DNA of 64,000 nucleotides from Pseudomonas berkeleyensis (lineage in GTDB: Bacteria > Pseudomonadota > Gammaproteobacteria > Pseudomonadales > Pseudomonadaceae), in the NCBI RefSeq assembly GCF_014109765.1, contig NZ_CP059139.1, positions 5,477,001-5,541,000 on the forward strand, read 5' to 3'. Below the pieces are notes generated by a model. The model ran no database searches and had not been told where the DNA came from. It was given only the letters and a program-made list of their open reading frames with translations. Of this stretch, positions 54,558-63,577 are shown piece by piece. Both the position numbers and the translations under genes were made by a program. Each line of letters begins with the position of its first letter. Positions within the stretch are counted from its first letter, which is position 1.

Positions 54558-55261
54558 GCGAGCGCGCCGCCCAGAACTGGCCGCAACTGTTCGCCAGCCT
54601 CGCCGAAAGCAGCCGCGACCCGCGCCTGCGGGCCTACTACGGCGCCGGCTGCGTGGCGGCCGATACACCCTTGGCGGAAGTGCCGCTGGTGGCACTGGAC
54701 GTGGAAACCACCGGCCTCGACCCACGCGAGCACGCCATCGTCAGCCTCGGCCTGGTGCCGCTGAGCCTGCAACGTATCCGCTGCGCCGAGTCGCGCTACT
54801 GGGTGGTCAAACCCACCGGCGAGCTGAGCGCCGAATCGGTCACCTTCCACCACATCACCCACAGCGACATCCGCCACGCCCCACGCCTGGCCAGCGTGCT
54901 CGAAGAGTTGCTGGAAGCCCTGGCCGGCAAGGTGGTGGTCGTGCACTACCGTAATATCGAACGCAGCTTCCTCGACCAGGCCGTGCGCCAGCACCTGGGC
55001 GAAGGGCTGATCTTCCCGATCATCGACACCATGGAACTGGAAGCCCGCCTGCACCCCAAGCGCAGGGTGAGCTGGTGGGATCGCCTGCGCGGCCGCGAAC
55101 CCACCTCCATCCGCCTGGCCGACAGCCGTTTGCGTTATGGCTTGCCGCTGTACTCGGCACACCATGCCCTGACAGACGCCCTGGCCTGTGGTGAACTGCT
55201 GCAGGCGCAGGTCGCGACGCATTACTCAGGGGATACGCCGATCAGCGCTCTCTGGAGCTGA
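54554..55261 (+). CDS. DnaQ-like DEDDh 3'-5' exonuclease
   Basis: 235 aa; ATG overlaps the previous stop by four bases. Exonuclease motifs: Exo I VALDVETTGLDPREHAIVSLG (D and E), Exo II VVVHYRNIERSFLD, and Exo III-type HHALTDALACGELL (H and D). The DEDDh set is complete. Without a polymerase or helicase domain it is a stand-alone nuclease, related to the epsilon subunit fold but not dnaQ itself. The conserved pairing with the DUF294 protein suggests a shared nucleotide-signalling or repair role, which remains unknown. Confidence 0.9.
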   Translation: MSERAAQNWPQLFASLAESSRDPRLRAYYGAGCVAADTPLAEVPLVALDVETTGLDPREHAIVSLGLVPLSLQRIRCAESRYWVVKPTGELSAESVTFHHITHSDIRHAPRLASVLEELLEALAGKVVVVHYRNIERSFLDQAVRQHLGEGLIFPIIDTMELEARLHPKRRVSWWDRLRGREPTSIRLADSRLRYGLPLYSAHHALTDALACGELLQAQVATHYSGDTPISALWS

Positions 55262-55276
55262 CTGCCAGCCCCACCC

Positions 55277-55300
55277 TGTAGGAGCGGCTTCAGCCGCGAG
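55277..55300. repeat. Palindromic repeat, GTAGGAGCGGCTT type (half copy)
   Basis: TGTAGGAGCGGCTTCAGCCG with CGAG following, 15 bases after the exonuclease stop. It is followed (about 55310-55340) by GATCGCTCCCAAGCTCTG, a degenerate relative of the GATCGTTCCCACGCTCTG seen near 55667. Confidence 0.75.
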
Positions 55301-55469
55301 GCTTTTGGCTTTGATCGCTCCCAAGCTCTGCCTAGTAATGCAGTCCAAGATGCTCTACACCCGTTACGATTCGCGCAGGTTTAGCCCCGCCAAGCACAGC
55401 GCAGAGGGGCGCGAGCTACCCACACAACGTGTGGACACCATCGATTTAGCACAACGTAGACACAAGCCC

Positions 55470-55637
55470 ATGAATCGCCGCAAAAAGATCAAGCAACTAC
55501 TCGAAGCCCACGCCAAGAAGGCCAACGCCAAACTCGCGCCTAAAAGCAATAAACCCAAGTACATCAGCAAAGCTGACAGGGCGAAGCTGGAGGCAGAAGC
55601 GGCTCAAGAGTCCGTCACGGCCATGCCTGTAGAGTAG
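55470..55637 (+). CDS. Small basic DUF2986 protein
   Basis: 55 aa from the ATG at 55470. MNRRKKIKQLLEAHAKKANA followed by KLAPKSNKPKYISKADRAKLEAEA fits the DUF2986 family of short lysine-rich cytoplasmic proteins of unknown function. The frame is open upstream to 55188, but that part overlaps the exonuclease gene and the repeat, and conservation should begin at this ATG. Base composition is lower in GC than in the neighbours. Confidence 0.82.
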   Translation: MNRRKKIKQLLEAHAKKANAKLAPKSNKPKYISKADRAKLEAEAAQESVTAMPVE

Positions 55638-55659
55638 AACTCAGAAGGCAAGCTTGATG

Positions 55660-55790
55660 GTTGATTGATCGTTCCCACGCTCTGCGTTCATTACAACCCT
55701 TCCAGGCACGACGCGGAGCAGCGCAAGCTCTCGGTGTCCACGCAACGCGTGAGTACCAGCAAAAGCACCCTCTCCCATGAATGGGAGAGG
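55660..55790. repeat. Degenerate GATCGTTCCCACGCTCTGCG-type repeat
   Basis: GATCGTTCCCACGCTCTGCG at about 55667 resembles the common Pseudomonas GTTCCCACGCTC repeat. A diverged partner lies near 55313. The spacer holds GTCCACGCAACGCGTGAG, an imperfect palindrome like CCACACAACGTGTGG near 55420. Confidence 0.5.
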
Positions 55791-55802
55791 GGAGCAAAAG
55801 CT

Positions 55803-55849
55803 TCGCGGCTGAAGCCGCTCCTACGCCACTCTTATAGCCGCTCCTACAC
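55803..55849. repeat. Palindromic repeat, GTAGGAGCGGCTT type
   Basis: TCGCGGCTGAAGCCGCTCCTAC followed by a second AGCCGCTCCTACA; two half copies in the same direction. It overlaps the end of the LysR gene. Confidence 0.75.
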
Positions 55850-56764
55850 GTTGCTTTGCGGTTGGCCGAGGACTTTATCGGCGGTGTACACCGCCTCGTC
55901 GAGGAATACATTCACCGCCGGGTGATCGCGTTCGCCCTTGCGGTAGGCGAGGAAGACGCCGCGCTGGATACCCGGCAGCAGGCGGACGGCGGTGACGCCA
56001 TGCAATGGGTGCACCAGGCGCAAGCCGGAGACGACGGAGATGGAGTTGCCCGAGGCGACCATCGCCGCGACCATCTCGAAACCGGCGCAGTGGGCGTTGA
56101 TCCTTGGCGCGTAGCCCGAGCGGCGGCACAGGTTGGTGATGAACTCACCAAACGAGCTGCTGGTGGAGTCCAGTGCCCAGGCCTCGTCGCGCAGGTCGGC
56201 GATGGTCAGGCCGTCGCGTGCCGCCAGCGGGTGGTCGGTGGGCAGCAGCACGTGCAACAGATCCTGGGTCAGCGGGATCTGTGCGTAGTTCTCGTGCTTC
56301 TCGTTCAACTCCACGGCCAGGTCGTCGATCACCGCCACGTCGATCTGCCAGGCGGCCAGGGCGCCCAGGCTTTCCTGCGGCTCCAGCTCCACCACCACCA
56401 CTTCCAGCCGTGGATAGGCCGCACGCAGAGCGCGCACGGTTTCCGCCACCACGGCCACGGCAATCGAGGGAAACGCCGCGACGCGCAGTTCACCGGCAAT
56501 CTCGCTGCGCAGCTGCGCCAGTTCCGAGCGCGCTTCGTCGAGCACCATCAGGATACGTTCGACGTGTCCCACAAGGCGCTCGCCCGCCGGGGTCAGCACC
56601 ACACCACGGCCACGTCGTTCGATCAGCGCCACGTCGGCTTCGCGTTCGAGCTGGGCGACCTGCTGTGAAACCGCAGAAGGCGTGAGGTGCAGCGACTCGG
56701 CAGTGGCCGCCATGGTGCCGCAGCGGGCCAGTTCACGCAGGGTGCGAAGGCGGGTGATGTCCAT
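55844..56764 (-). CDS. LysR-family transcriptional regulator
   Basis: 306 aa. The N-terminal winged helix-turn-helix is typical (MDITRLRTLRELARCGTMAATAESLHLTPSAVSQQVAQLEREADVALIER), followed by the periplasmic-binding-protein-like effector domain (about 90-295: GELRVAAFPSIAVAVVAETVRALRAAYPRLEVVVVE, SGNSISVVSGLRLVHP). The stop falls in a palindromic repeat. It is divergent from sdaA with a 192-bp AT-rich gap holding two inverted repeats. LysR regulators usually control the divergent neighbour, so serine catabolism is the likely target, but this is inference from position. Confidence 0.92.
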   Translation of the reverse strand: MDITRLRTLRELARCGTMAATAESLHLTPSAVSQQVAQLEREADVALIERRGRGVVLTPAGERLVGHVERILMVLDEARSELAQLRSEIAGELRVAAFPSIAVAVVAETVRALRAAYPRLEVVVVELEPQESLGALAAWQIDVAVIDDLAVELNEKHENYAQIPLTQDLLHVLLPTDHPLAARDGLTIADLRDEAWALDSTSSSFGEFITNLCRRSGYAPRINAHCAGFEMVAAMVASGNSISVVSGLRLVHPLHGVTAVRLLPGIQRGVFLAYRKGERDHPAVNVFLDEAVYTADKVLGQPQSNV

Positions 56765-56857
56765 GAGGAAATCTCAATAGGTAAGTAATGCTAATGAATA
56801 CGTTAAAAATAAATCAGTATACATAACGATAAAGCCGTTCTTAGATAGGGTTATCCA

Positions 56858-56878
56858 CACGTGCGTGCCGGGCACGTG
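56858..56878. promoter_or_regulatory. Inverted repeat in the lysR-sdaA promoter region
   Basis: CACGTGC (56858-56864) and GCACGTG (56872-56878) with a 7-base spacer. Possible regulator site or hairpin. Confidence 0.4.
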
Positions 56879-56898
56879 GTTCACCCACATAAGGGTTC

Positions 56899-56929
56899 TC
56901 TGAAACGCGCGTAGTCGCCAGGTTTCAGA
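56899..56929. promoter_or_regulatory. Inverted repeat ahead of sdaA
   Basis: Perfect arms TCTGAAAC (56899-56906) and GTTTCAGA (56922-56929) with a 15-base spacer, ending 27 bp before the sdaA start. As an RNA it would form a hairpin in the leader; as DNA it could be an operator. Confidence 0.45.
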
Positions 56930-56956
56930 AGCGCCCATAAAAGAAGAACTCTCGCC

Positions 56957-58345
56957 ATGGCTATCAGCGTTTTCGACCTGTTCAAGGTAGGCATAGGCCC
57001 TTCCAGCTCCCATACCGTCGGCCCGATGCGTGCCGCCGTGCTGTTCACCAATGCCCTGGAAAACCACGGCTACATGCCGCAGGTGACCCGTGTAGCCGCC
57101 GAGCTGTATGGCTCGCTGGGCGCAACCGGCAAGGGTCACGGCAGCGACAAGGCGGTGCTGCTCGGCCTCAGCGGCTATGAGCCGGACACCGTCGATGTCG
57201 ACCAGGTACCTGGCTATATCGAGGCCATCCGTCGCGACAAACGCATCGTCCTGGCCGGCAAGCATGCCGTCACCTTCGACGAAAAAGCCGACCTGAAAAT
57301 GTTCCGCAAGGCGCTGCCGCTGCACGCCAACGGCCTGCGCTTCGCCGCCTTCGATGCCGCGGGTATCCAGGTGCACGAGGCCACCTACTACTCGGTGGGC
57401 GGCGGTTTCGTGGTCAGCGAGGCAATTCTCGCCGACGGCTCCAAACATAAGGTCATCGCCCCGGACGCCACCAGCCTGCCGCTGCCGTTTCGCAGCGGTG
57501 CCGATCTGCTGCGCCTGAGCCGCGAACATGGCATCGGCATCGCCGAGATCATGCGTCGCAACGAGCGCCACTGGCGTACCGATGACGAAACCGATGCCGG
57601 TCTGCTGGAAATCTGGAAGGTGATGCAAGCCTGCGTCGACCGTGGCTGCCGCACCGAGGGCATCCTGCCCGGCGGCTTCAAGGTGCGTCGCCGCGCGGCG
57701 ATCCTGGCGCGCAAGCTGGGCGGCTTCCAGCGCAGCTCCCTGGAAGATCCGCTGCGCATGCTCGACTGGGTCAACCTCTGGGCCCTGGCGGTCAACGAAG
57801 AGAACGCCGCCGGTGGCCGCGTGGTCACCGCGCCGACCAACGGCGCCGCCGGCATCATCCCGGCAGTGCTGCACTACTACGCCAACGCCATTTCCGGCGC
57901 CAGTGAGCGTGGTGTCATCGACTTCCTGCTGACCGCTGGTGCGATCGGCATCCTGTACAAGGAAAACGCCTCGATCAGCGGCGCCGAAGTGGGCTGCCAG
58001 GGCGAGGTCGGCGTGGCCTGTTCGATGGCGGCCGGCGCGCTGTGCGCGGTGCTCGGCGGAACCCCGGAACAGGTCGAGAACGCCGCCGAGATCGGCATGG
58101 AACACCACCTGGGCCTGACCTGCGATCCGGTCGGCGGACTGGTGCAGATCCCCTGCATCGAGCGCAACGCCATCGCCTCGGTCAAGGCCATCAACGCCGC
58201 GCGCATGGCGCTGTACGGCGACGGCTCGCACTACGTGAGCCTGGACAAGGTGATTAAGACCATGCGCGAAACCGGCGCCGACATGCTGACCAAATACAAG
58301 GAAACCGCCCGTGGCGGCCTGGCGGTAAATATCGTCGAGTGCTGA
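56957..58345 (+). CDS. sdaA: L-serine ammonia-lyase (iron-sulfur dependent)
   Basis: 462 aa, the usual single-chain length. The N-terminal beta-domain starts [25 protein letters not shown]; the catalytic alpha-domain has [18 protein letters not shown] and [28 protein letters not shown]. The [4Fe-4S] cysteines are in [10 protein letters not shown] and [14 protein letters not shown]. Deaminates L-serine to pyruvate and ammonia in the cytoplasm. Next to a LysR regulator and followed by the serine/threonine:Na+ symporter gene sstT, so the block handles serine as a carbon source. P. aeruginosa has similar serine-lyase genes (sdaA/sdaB) in this chromosome area. Confidence 0.95.
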   Translation: MAISVFDLFKVGIGPSSSHTVGPMRAAVLFTNALENHGYMPQVTRVAAELYGSLGATGKGHGSDKAVLLGLSGYEPDTVDVDQVPGYIEAIRRDKRIVLAGKHAVTFDEKADLKMFRKALPLHANGLRFAAFDAAGIQVHEATYYSVGGGFVVSEAILADGSKHKVIAPDATSLPLPFRSGADLLRLSREHGIGIAEIMRRNERHWRTDDETDAGLLEIWKVMQACVDRGCRTEGILPGGFKVRRRAAILARKLGGFQRSSLEDPLRMLDWVNLWALAVNEENAAGGRVVTAPTNGAAGIIPAVLHYYANAISGASERGVIDFLLTAGAIGILYKENASISGAEVGCQGEVGVACSMAAGALCAVLGGTPEQVENAAEIGMEHHLGLTCDPVGGLVQIPCIERNAIASVKAINAARMALYGDGSHYVSLDKVIKTMRETGADMLTKYKETARGGLAVNIVEC

Positions 58346-58689
58346 TCACGCCGGAGGGCGCGGGTGGGAAGCGCGTCAGTCGTTGCTGAAGCGCTTCAAC
58401 TCCAAGCCCGCGCGGCAGGCGGTGCGCACGGCCTAGGAGGTCCTGCGACACCCTACGGATTCACCTGCACGACCCAGCTTCACCGGCCACAAGCCAAAAA
58501 ACCGTAAAAACAAGAATAAGCGAGCCCCTGCCATGACCCTCGAACCTACATAAGTCACCACGCTTTTCCTCTCATCCCTATAATCACGCCCCCGCCATGC
58601 AGCGACCCCGTTCTGCGCGCACCTTCCTGCGCGGCAGCGGGAGCGTTTTTGCCAGGCGCCAAGAATCGAATACGGAAAGCGTAAGACTC
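58346..58689. other. 344-base gap between sdaA and sstT
   Basis: It holds a degenerate GTGCGCAC...CACCCTACGG repeat (about 58421-58457), an A-rich stretch near 58496-58520 and a perfect -10 hexamer (58579-58584). No coding sequence is supported; the open frame ahead of sstT from 58597 lacks a ribosome-binding site. Confidence 0.6.
58550..58584 (+). promoter_or_regulatory. Possible sigma-70 promoter of sstT
   Basis: A perfect TATAAT at 58579-58584, about 105 bp ahead of the sstT start; the -35 region is poor. Confidence 0.4.
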
Positions 58690-59961
58690 ATGAATGCCCT
58701 CAAACTTCTAGCTGCCTATTACTCCAACGCCAGCCTGGTGCTGCGCATTTTCATCGGCCTGGTACTCGGCACCCTGCTGGCCTGGATCGCACCTGCCGCA
58801 GCGCTCAAGGTCGGCCTGTTCGGCGAGCTGTTCATCCTCGCCCTGAAGGCCGTGGCGCCGATCCTGGTGCTGGTGCTGGTAACCGCCTCGCTGGCATCGC
58901 GCCAGAGCAATCAACCCACCCATATCCGCCCGGTGCTGATGATGTACCTGATCAGCACCTTCAGCGCCGCAGCGCTGGCGGTATGCGCCAGCTTCCTGTT
59001 CCCGACCTTGCTGACTCTGGATGTCAGCAGCGCCGAGGGTAACCCGCCCGGCAGCATCATCGAGGTGCTGCACAACCTGCTGACCAGCATCTTCGTCGGC
59101 CCGGTGCAGGCACTGAACACCTCCAACTACATCGCCATCCTGGCCTGGGCCGTGCTGCTGGGCGTGTTCCTGCGCCATGCCGCACCGAGCACCCGCACCA
59201 TGCTGACCGACGTCTCCAATGCCTTCACCAAGGCCGTGCAGTTCGTCATCAACCTGGCGCCCATCGGTATCTTCGGCCTGGTCGCCAGCACCCTGGCAGA
59301 TTCCGGTTTCGAAGCGTTAATCACCTACGCTCGCCTGCTGATCGTGATGGTGAGCTGCATGTTGATCGTGACCTTCGTGATCAACCCGCTGATCGCCTAC
59401 ATCAAGATGCGTCGCAACCCCTATCCGCTGCTGATGACCGTTCTGCGCGAGAGCGCGGTGACCGCCTTCTTCACCCGTAGCTCGGCGGCCAACATCCCGG
59501 TCAACCTGCGTCTGTGCGAGAAGCTCAAGCTGGATCGCGACACCTACTCGATCACCATCCCGCTGGGCGCCACCATCAACATGGCCGGTGCGGCCGTGAC
59601 CATCTCCGTGATGGCGCTGGCTGCGACCCACACCCTGGGCATTCCGGTGGATCTGCCGACCGCGCTGCTGCTGTGCGTGGTGTCCTCGCTGGCCGCTGCT
59701 GGCGTATCCGGTGTGGCCGGTGGCTCGCTGCTGCTGATTCCGATGGCGACCAGCCTGTTCGGCATCGATGCCGAGATCGCCATGCAGGTGGTCAGCATCG
59801 GCTTCGTCATCAGCGTGGTGCAGGACTCCTTCGAGACCGCGCTGAACTCGCACACCGACGTGGTTTTCACTGCGGCCGTGTCCTACGCCAACCAGGCGCA
59901 GGAAGCAGGCAGTGCAGTGCCGGCACAGAGCAATGCTGCGCAGGCTGACGTCAGCGCCTGA
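58690..59961 (+). CDS. sstT: Serine/threonine:sodium symporter SstT
   Basis: 423 aa from the ATG at 58690, beginning [33 protein letters not shown]. It belongs to the dicarboxylate/amino acid:cation symporter fold with eight helices and two hairpins. Signature segments are [18 protein letters not shown] (serine-rich HP1), [23 protein letters not shown] (helix 7), [18 protein letters not shown] (HP2) and [16 protein letters not shown] near the end. Imports serine and threonine with sodium. It follows sdaA on the same strand but with a 344-bp gap and a possible own promoter. A strong terminator follows at 59984-60008. Confidence 0.93.
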   Translation: MNALKLLAAYYSNASLVLRIFIGLVLGTLLAWIAPAAALKVGLFGELFILALKAVAPILVLVLVTASLASRQSNQPTHIRPVLMMYLISTFSAAALAVCASFLFPTLLTLDVSSAEGNPPGSIIEVLHNLLTSIFVGPVQALNTSNYIAILAWAVLLGVFLRHAAPSTRTMLTDVSNAFTKAVQFVINLAPIGIFGLVASTLADSGFEALITYARLLIVMVSCMLIVTFVINPLIAYIKMRRNPYPLLMTVLRESAVTAFFTRSSAANIPVNLRLCEKLKLDRDTYSITIPLGATINMAGAAVTISVMALAATHTLGIPVDLPTALLLCVVSSLAAAGVSGVAGGSLLLIPMATSLFGIDAEIAMQVVSIGFVISVVQDSFETALNSHTDVVFTAAVSYANQAQEAGSAVPAQSNAAQADVSA

Positions 59962-59983
59962 TGCATCTGTTGCACTCATGAGA

Positions 59984-60008
59984 AAGCGCGCCTCAGGGCG
60001 CGCTTTTT
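59984..60008 (+). terminator. Intrinsic terminator of sstT
   Basis: Nine-base arms AAGCGCGCC / GGCGCGCTT with a TCAG loop, then TTTT. Confidence 0.9.
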
Positions 60009-60035
60009 CGTTTCAGGGCGACTACACAGCTGTCT

Positions 60036-60058
60036 GGTGGGCTGAAGCCCACCCTACC
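60036..60058. repeat. Short palindromic repeat GGTGGGCTGAAGCCCACC
   Basis: GGTGGGCT-GA-AGCCCACC followed by CTAC, a variant of the Pseudomonas intergenic palindromes, between two terminators. Confidence 0.6.
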
Positions 60059-60097
60059 CGCTGAGGCTGGCCATACCCAGGCCAGGCGGCGCCCCAT

Positions 60098-60125
60098 AAA
60101 GAACGCGCCCGAAGGCGCGTTCTTT
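60098..60125. terminator. Bidirectional intrinsic terminator between sstT and the BCCT gene
   Basis: Twelve-base arms AAAGAACGCGCC / GGCGCGTTCTTT with a CGAA tetraloop. A T-run on both strands makes it work for both converging genes; it mainly serves the minus-strand BCCT gene, whose stop is 20 bp away. Confidence 0.88.
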
Positions 60126-60144
60126 TGCGGCATGAGCCAAGCGG

Positions 60145-61806
60145 CTAGCGTGGCTCGCTCATCAGCCCGCGTACCACCGAGATACAACCCACCAGCAGCA
60201 CCAGGGCGAACGGCAGGCCGGTGGACACGGCCATCGCCTGCAACGCCACCAGACCGCCGCCGAGCAACAGGGCGATGGCGATCACCCCTTCAATGCTGGC
60301 CCAGAACACCCGCTGAACCACGGGCGCGTTGACCTTGCCACCGGCGGTGATGGTGTCGATCACCAGCGAACCGGAGTCCGACGAGGTGATGAAGAACAGG
60401 ATCACCAGAACCACGGCGAGGAACGACATGATGCCGCTCAGCGGCAGCTCGGCAAGCAGGGCGAACAGTTTCAGCTCCAGCGCCGCATCGGCGACCTCAC
60501 CCAAGCCTGCGCCGATCTGGGTGAAAGCGCTGCCACCGAAGGTGGTCATCCACAGCACCGACACCAGCGACGGTACCAGCAGCACCGCGATAAGGAACTC
60601 ACGCACGCTACGACCACGGCTGATGCGAGCGATGAACATACCCACGAACGGCGACCAGCTGATCCACCAGGCCCAGTAGAAGGCCGTCCAGCCCTGGGTG
60701 AAGTTGACGTCTTCACGCCCGACCGGGTTGGACAACGCCGGCAGGTGCGTCAGGTAGGCACCGAGGTTCTCGAAGAAACCAAGGGCGATGGCCAGTGTCG
60801 GCCCGGTGACGACGACGAAAGCGAGCAACAGGAAGGCCAGGAAGATGTTGATCTCGGAAAGCCGGCGTACGCCTTTCTCCAGCCCGGAAACCACCGACCA
60901 CAGCGCCACCAGGGTAATGGCGATGATCAGCAATACCTTGCTGGCGTTGGTAGCCTCGATGCCGAACAGGTGCTCGATACCACCGGCAGCCTGCTCCGCG
61001 CCGATACCCAGTGAGGTGACCAGACCGAACAGGGTGGCGAACACCGCGAGGATGTCGATCACATGGCCCGGCCACCCCCACACGCGCTCACCGAGAACCG
61101 GGTAGAAGATCGAGCGGATCGCCAGTGGCAAGCCCTTGTTGAAGGAGAAGATCGCCAGCGCCAGGGCGACGATGGCGTAGATCGCCCAGGGGTGCAGGCC
61201 CCAGTGGAAGATGGTCGCGGCCATGGCCAGACGCTGCGCCTCGGCAGCATCGCCGGCGGCACCACCAAGGGGTGCCCAGTCGGTGCGCACGCCGTTCTCC
61301 ACGGTCACGCCACCGAGGGCAGCGGTGTAATGCGACACCGGCTCAGCCACGCCGTAGAACATCAGGCCGATGCCCATGCCGGCGGCGAACAGCATGGCGA
61401 ACCAGGTCAGGTAGGAAAAGTCCGGCGTCGCGTCCCTGCCGCCGATACGCACCCGGCCCAGCGGCGAGACGATCAGACCAAGACAGAGCAGCACGAAGAT
61501 GTTGGCAACGCCGAGGAAGAACCACGCCATATGGTGCGTGAGCCAGTCACGCAATGCGGTGAACAGAGGCTCGACTTCGGTCTGCAGCGCGAGGGTGAGG
61601 ATGACGAAGATGACCGCGACCAGCGCGGAGATGGTGAAAACTTTGCCGTGGATGTCGAGGGCGAAGACGAACTGCCCTTTGATGTTGTCCTGGCCGATGA
61701 CGTAGTCGGTGTCGATCAGATTGGCTTCACCGGACGGTGCTGGAATGCCGTCTGCGGCTTCCACAGGGGATGGCGGGGTCGTGTCATGCGAAGGGACGTT
61801 TCCCAT
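60145..61806 (-). CDS. BCCT-family betaine/choline/carnitine transporter
   Basis: 553 aa. After a ~55-residue hydrophilic N-terminus there are twelve membrane helices of the LeuT fold. Family signatures: FAMLFAAGMGIGLMFYGVAEPVSHY, FHWGLHPWAIYAIVALALA, the tryptophan-rich FYWAWWISWSPFVGMFIARISRGRSVREF (helix 8) and FITSSDSGSLVIDTITAGG. Members import quaternary or other amines by sodium or proton symport, for osmoprotection or as nutrients. There is only a short C-terminal tail, so long-tail osmosensing as in BetT is unlikely. Substrate cannot be assigned; in this location a role in choline, betaine or carnitine uptake is plausible. Confidence 0.92.
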   Translation of the reverse strand: MGNVPSHDTTPPSPVEAADGIPAPSGEANLIDTDYVIGQDNIKGQFVFALDIHGKVFTISALVAVIFVILTLALQTEVEPLFTALRDWLTHHMAWFFLGVANIFVLLCLGLIVSPLGRVRIGGRDATPDFSYLTWFAMLFAAGMGIGLMFYGVAEPVSHYTAALGGVTVENGVRTDWAPLGGAAGDAAEAQRLAMAATIFHWGLHPWAIYAIVALALAIFSFNKGLPLAIRSIFYPVLGERVWGWPGHVIDILAVFATLFGLVTSLGIGAEQAAGGIEHLFGIEATNASKVLLIIAITLVALWSVVSGLEKGVRRLSEINIFLAFLLLAFVVVTGPTLAIALGFFENLGAYLTHLPALSNPVGREDVNFTQGWTAFYWAWWISWSPFVGMFIARISRGRSVREFLIAVLLVPSLVSVLWMTTFGGSAFTQIGAGLGEVADAALELKLFALLAELPLSGIMSFLAVVLVILFFITSSDSGSLVIDTITAGGKVNAPVVQRVFWASIEGVIAIALLLGGGLVALQAMAVSTGLPFALVLLVGCISVVRGLMSEPR

Positions 61807-62091
61807 ACGTGGCGTGCTCCTTGATGCGTTTTTTACTCGCTAGACGAGCGTGAACAGGACGGATGCCCTCCTCCAATTAAAGACGACCCACAAACGGGTC
61901 GAACCGGGGAGGGTAACACATGAATTCCGCTCACTCAGATCTCAAGACACGTGAAGCACCCGAATAATTCCCCAGGGCATGGCAATTTGCCCGCCACTGC
62001 CATTCCCTGGGTAGCCGTGGCAGGATGGTCGGCGAACACCGCGCAAAGCCCGTGGTCAGCTGCACACAGCCCATGCGAAGGACGCCCCTGC

Positions 62092-63537
62092 ATGCCTGCG
62101 GATTTCGGCATTCCCCACCTGTTCGCCTACCTGATCGCCACCATTCACGCGCTCGGCACGCTTGCGGCCATCCATGCCGTGCTCACCGTGCGTACCGCCC
62201 AGGGCGCGCTGGCCTGGGGCCTGTCGCTGTTCTTCATGCCGTACCTGACCCTGCTGCCGTACCTGATCTTCGGCCGCAGCCGCTTCGACGCCTACGTGAA
62301 GGCGCGCCGCGAAGCGGACAAGGAGATGCACCACGCCATGGCCGCACAGGACTGGCGCCCCTGGGTCGAAGAGGCCAAGGCCGCGCACCTGTCACCAGCC
62401 TATGATCGCCTGCGCGCCCTGCCCCGGCTGTCGCACCTGCCCGGCCTGACCGGTAACCGCGCCGAGTTGCTGATCGATGGCGAGGCCACCTTCGCCGCCC
62501 TCTTCGAAGCCCTGTCCAGCGCCCAGCAGGTGATCCTGCTGCAGTTCTTCATCATCCGCGATGACAGCCTCGGCCGGCGCCTGCACGACATCCTGCTGGA
62601 GCGCGCGGCCGCCGGGGTGAAGGTGCATGTGCTGTACGACGGCGTCGGCAGCCACTCGCTGTCCAGCGCCTTCATCGACCGCCTGCGCCGTGGCGGCGTA
62701 CAGGTGCACGCCTTCCCTACCCGTTCCGGGCTGTTCAACCGCTTCCAGCTGAATTTCCGCAACCACCGCAAGATCGTCGTGGTCGACGGCGAGATCGGCT
62801 TTCTCGGCGGCCTCAACGTCGGCATCGAATACCTCGGCCAGAAACCGCCGCTCTCGCCCTGGCGCGACACCCACGTGGAGGTACGCGGGCCGGTGGTGGC
62901 CAGCCTGCAGGAGGCGTTCGCCGAAGACTGGTACTGGGCCTGCCAGCAGTTGCCGCCGCTCTTGATGCCGAGCAAGCAGGACGAGCCCGGCCTGCTCTGC
63001 CAGGTGATCGCCAGCGGCCCGGCCGACCCGCAGGAAACCTGCTCGCTGCTGTTCGTCGAGGCGATTCATGCGGCGCGCGAACGGGTCTGGCTGAGCAGCC
63101 CGTACTTCGTGCCCGACGAGGCGCTGTTCGCCGCGCTACGCCTGGCGGTGATGCGCGGCGTCGACGTACGCCTGCTGCTGCCGGCGCGCCCGGATCATCG
63201 CATCGTCTACGCCGCTTCCAGCCTGTATGCCTTCGAGGCGTTGCGTGCCGGAGTGCGGGTATTCCGCTACCAACCCGGCTTCCTGCACCAGAAGGCCTTG
63301 CTGATCGACCACGACGCCTGCGTGCTGGGCAGCGCCAACCTGGACAATCGCTCGTTCCGCTTGAATTTCGAGGTCAGCCTGCTGACCTTCGACGAAGGCT
63401 TCAACGCCAAGGTCGCCGACATGCTGGAAGAGGACTTCAGCCGCTCGCGCGAACTGGTCAATGCCGACCGGCGCAACGTGCATCGCCTGCAGCAACTGGG
63501 CATGCGCGTGGCGCGACTGATCTCACCCATCCTCTGA
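62092..63537 (+). CDS. cls: Cardiolipin synthase (ClsA type)
   Basis: 481 aa from the ATG at 62092; the frame is open to 61951 but only this start puts the first helix at the N-terminus, and GAAGGA lies about eleven bases upstream. Two N-terminal membrane helices ([49 protein letters not shown]) are followed by two phospholipase-D domains with HKD motifs: [21 protein letters not shown] and [30 protein letters not shown]. Condenses two phosphatidylglycerols (or PG with PE) into cardiolipin at the inner membrane. It stands alone between the divergent BCCT gene and the binding-protein gene. Confidence 0.94.
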   Translation: MPADFGIPHLFAYLIATIHALGTLAAIHAVLTVRTAQGALAWGLSLFFMPYLTLLPYLIFGRSRFDAYVKARREADKEMHHAMAAQDWRPWVEEAKAAHLSPAYDRLRALPRLSHLPGLTGNRAELLIDGEATFAALFEALSSAQQVILLQFFIIRDDSLGRRLHDILLERAAAGVKVHVLYDGVGSHSLSSAFIDRLRRGGVQVHAFPTRSGLFNRFQLNFRNHRKIVVVDGEIGFLGGLNVGIEYLGQKPPLSPWRDTHVEVRGPVVASLQEAFAEDWYWACQQLPPLLMPSKQDEPGLLCQVIASGPADPQETCSLLFVEAIHAARERVWLSSPYFVPDEALFAALRLAVMRGVDVRLLLPARPDHRIVYAASSLYAFEALRAGVRVFRYQPGFLHQKALLIDHDACVLGSANLDNRSFRLNFEVSLLTFDEGFNAKVADMLEEDFSRSRELVNADRRNVHRLQQLGMRVARLISPIL

Positions 63538-63577
63538 GCTATGGTTAAGGGGCCGCTCCGTAGTCGGTCGCACCTTC

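Noticed and set aside
55188-55469. N-terminal extension of the DUF2986 protein
   Set aside because: Overlaps the exonuclease gene and a repeat; the lysine-rich conserved part begins at ATG 55470.
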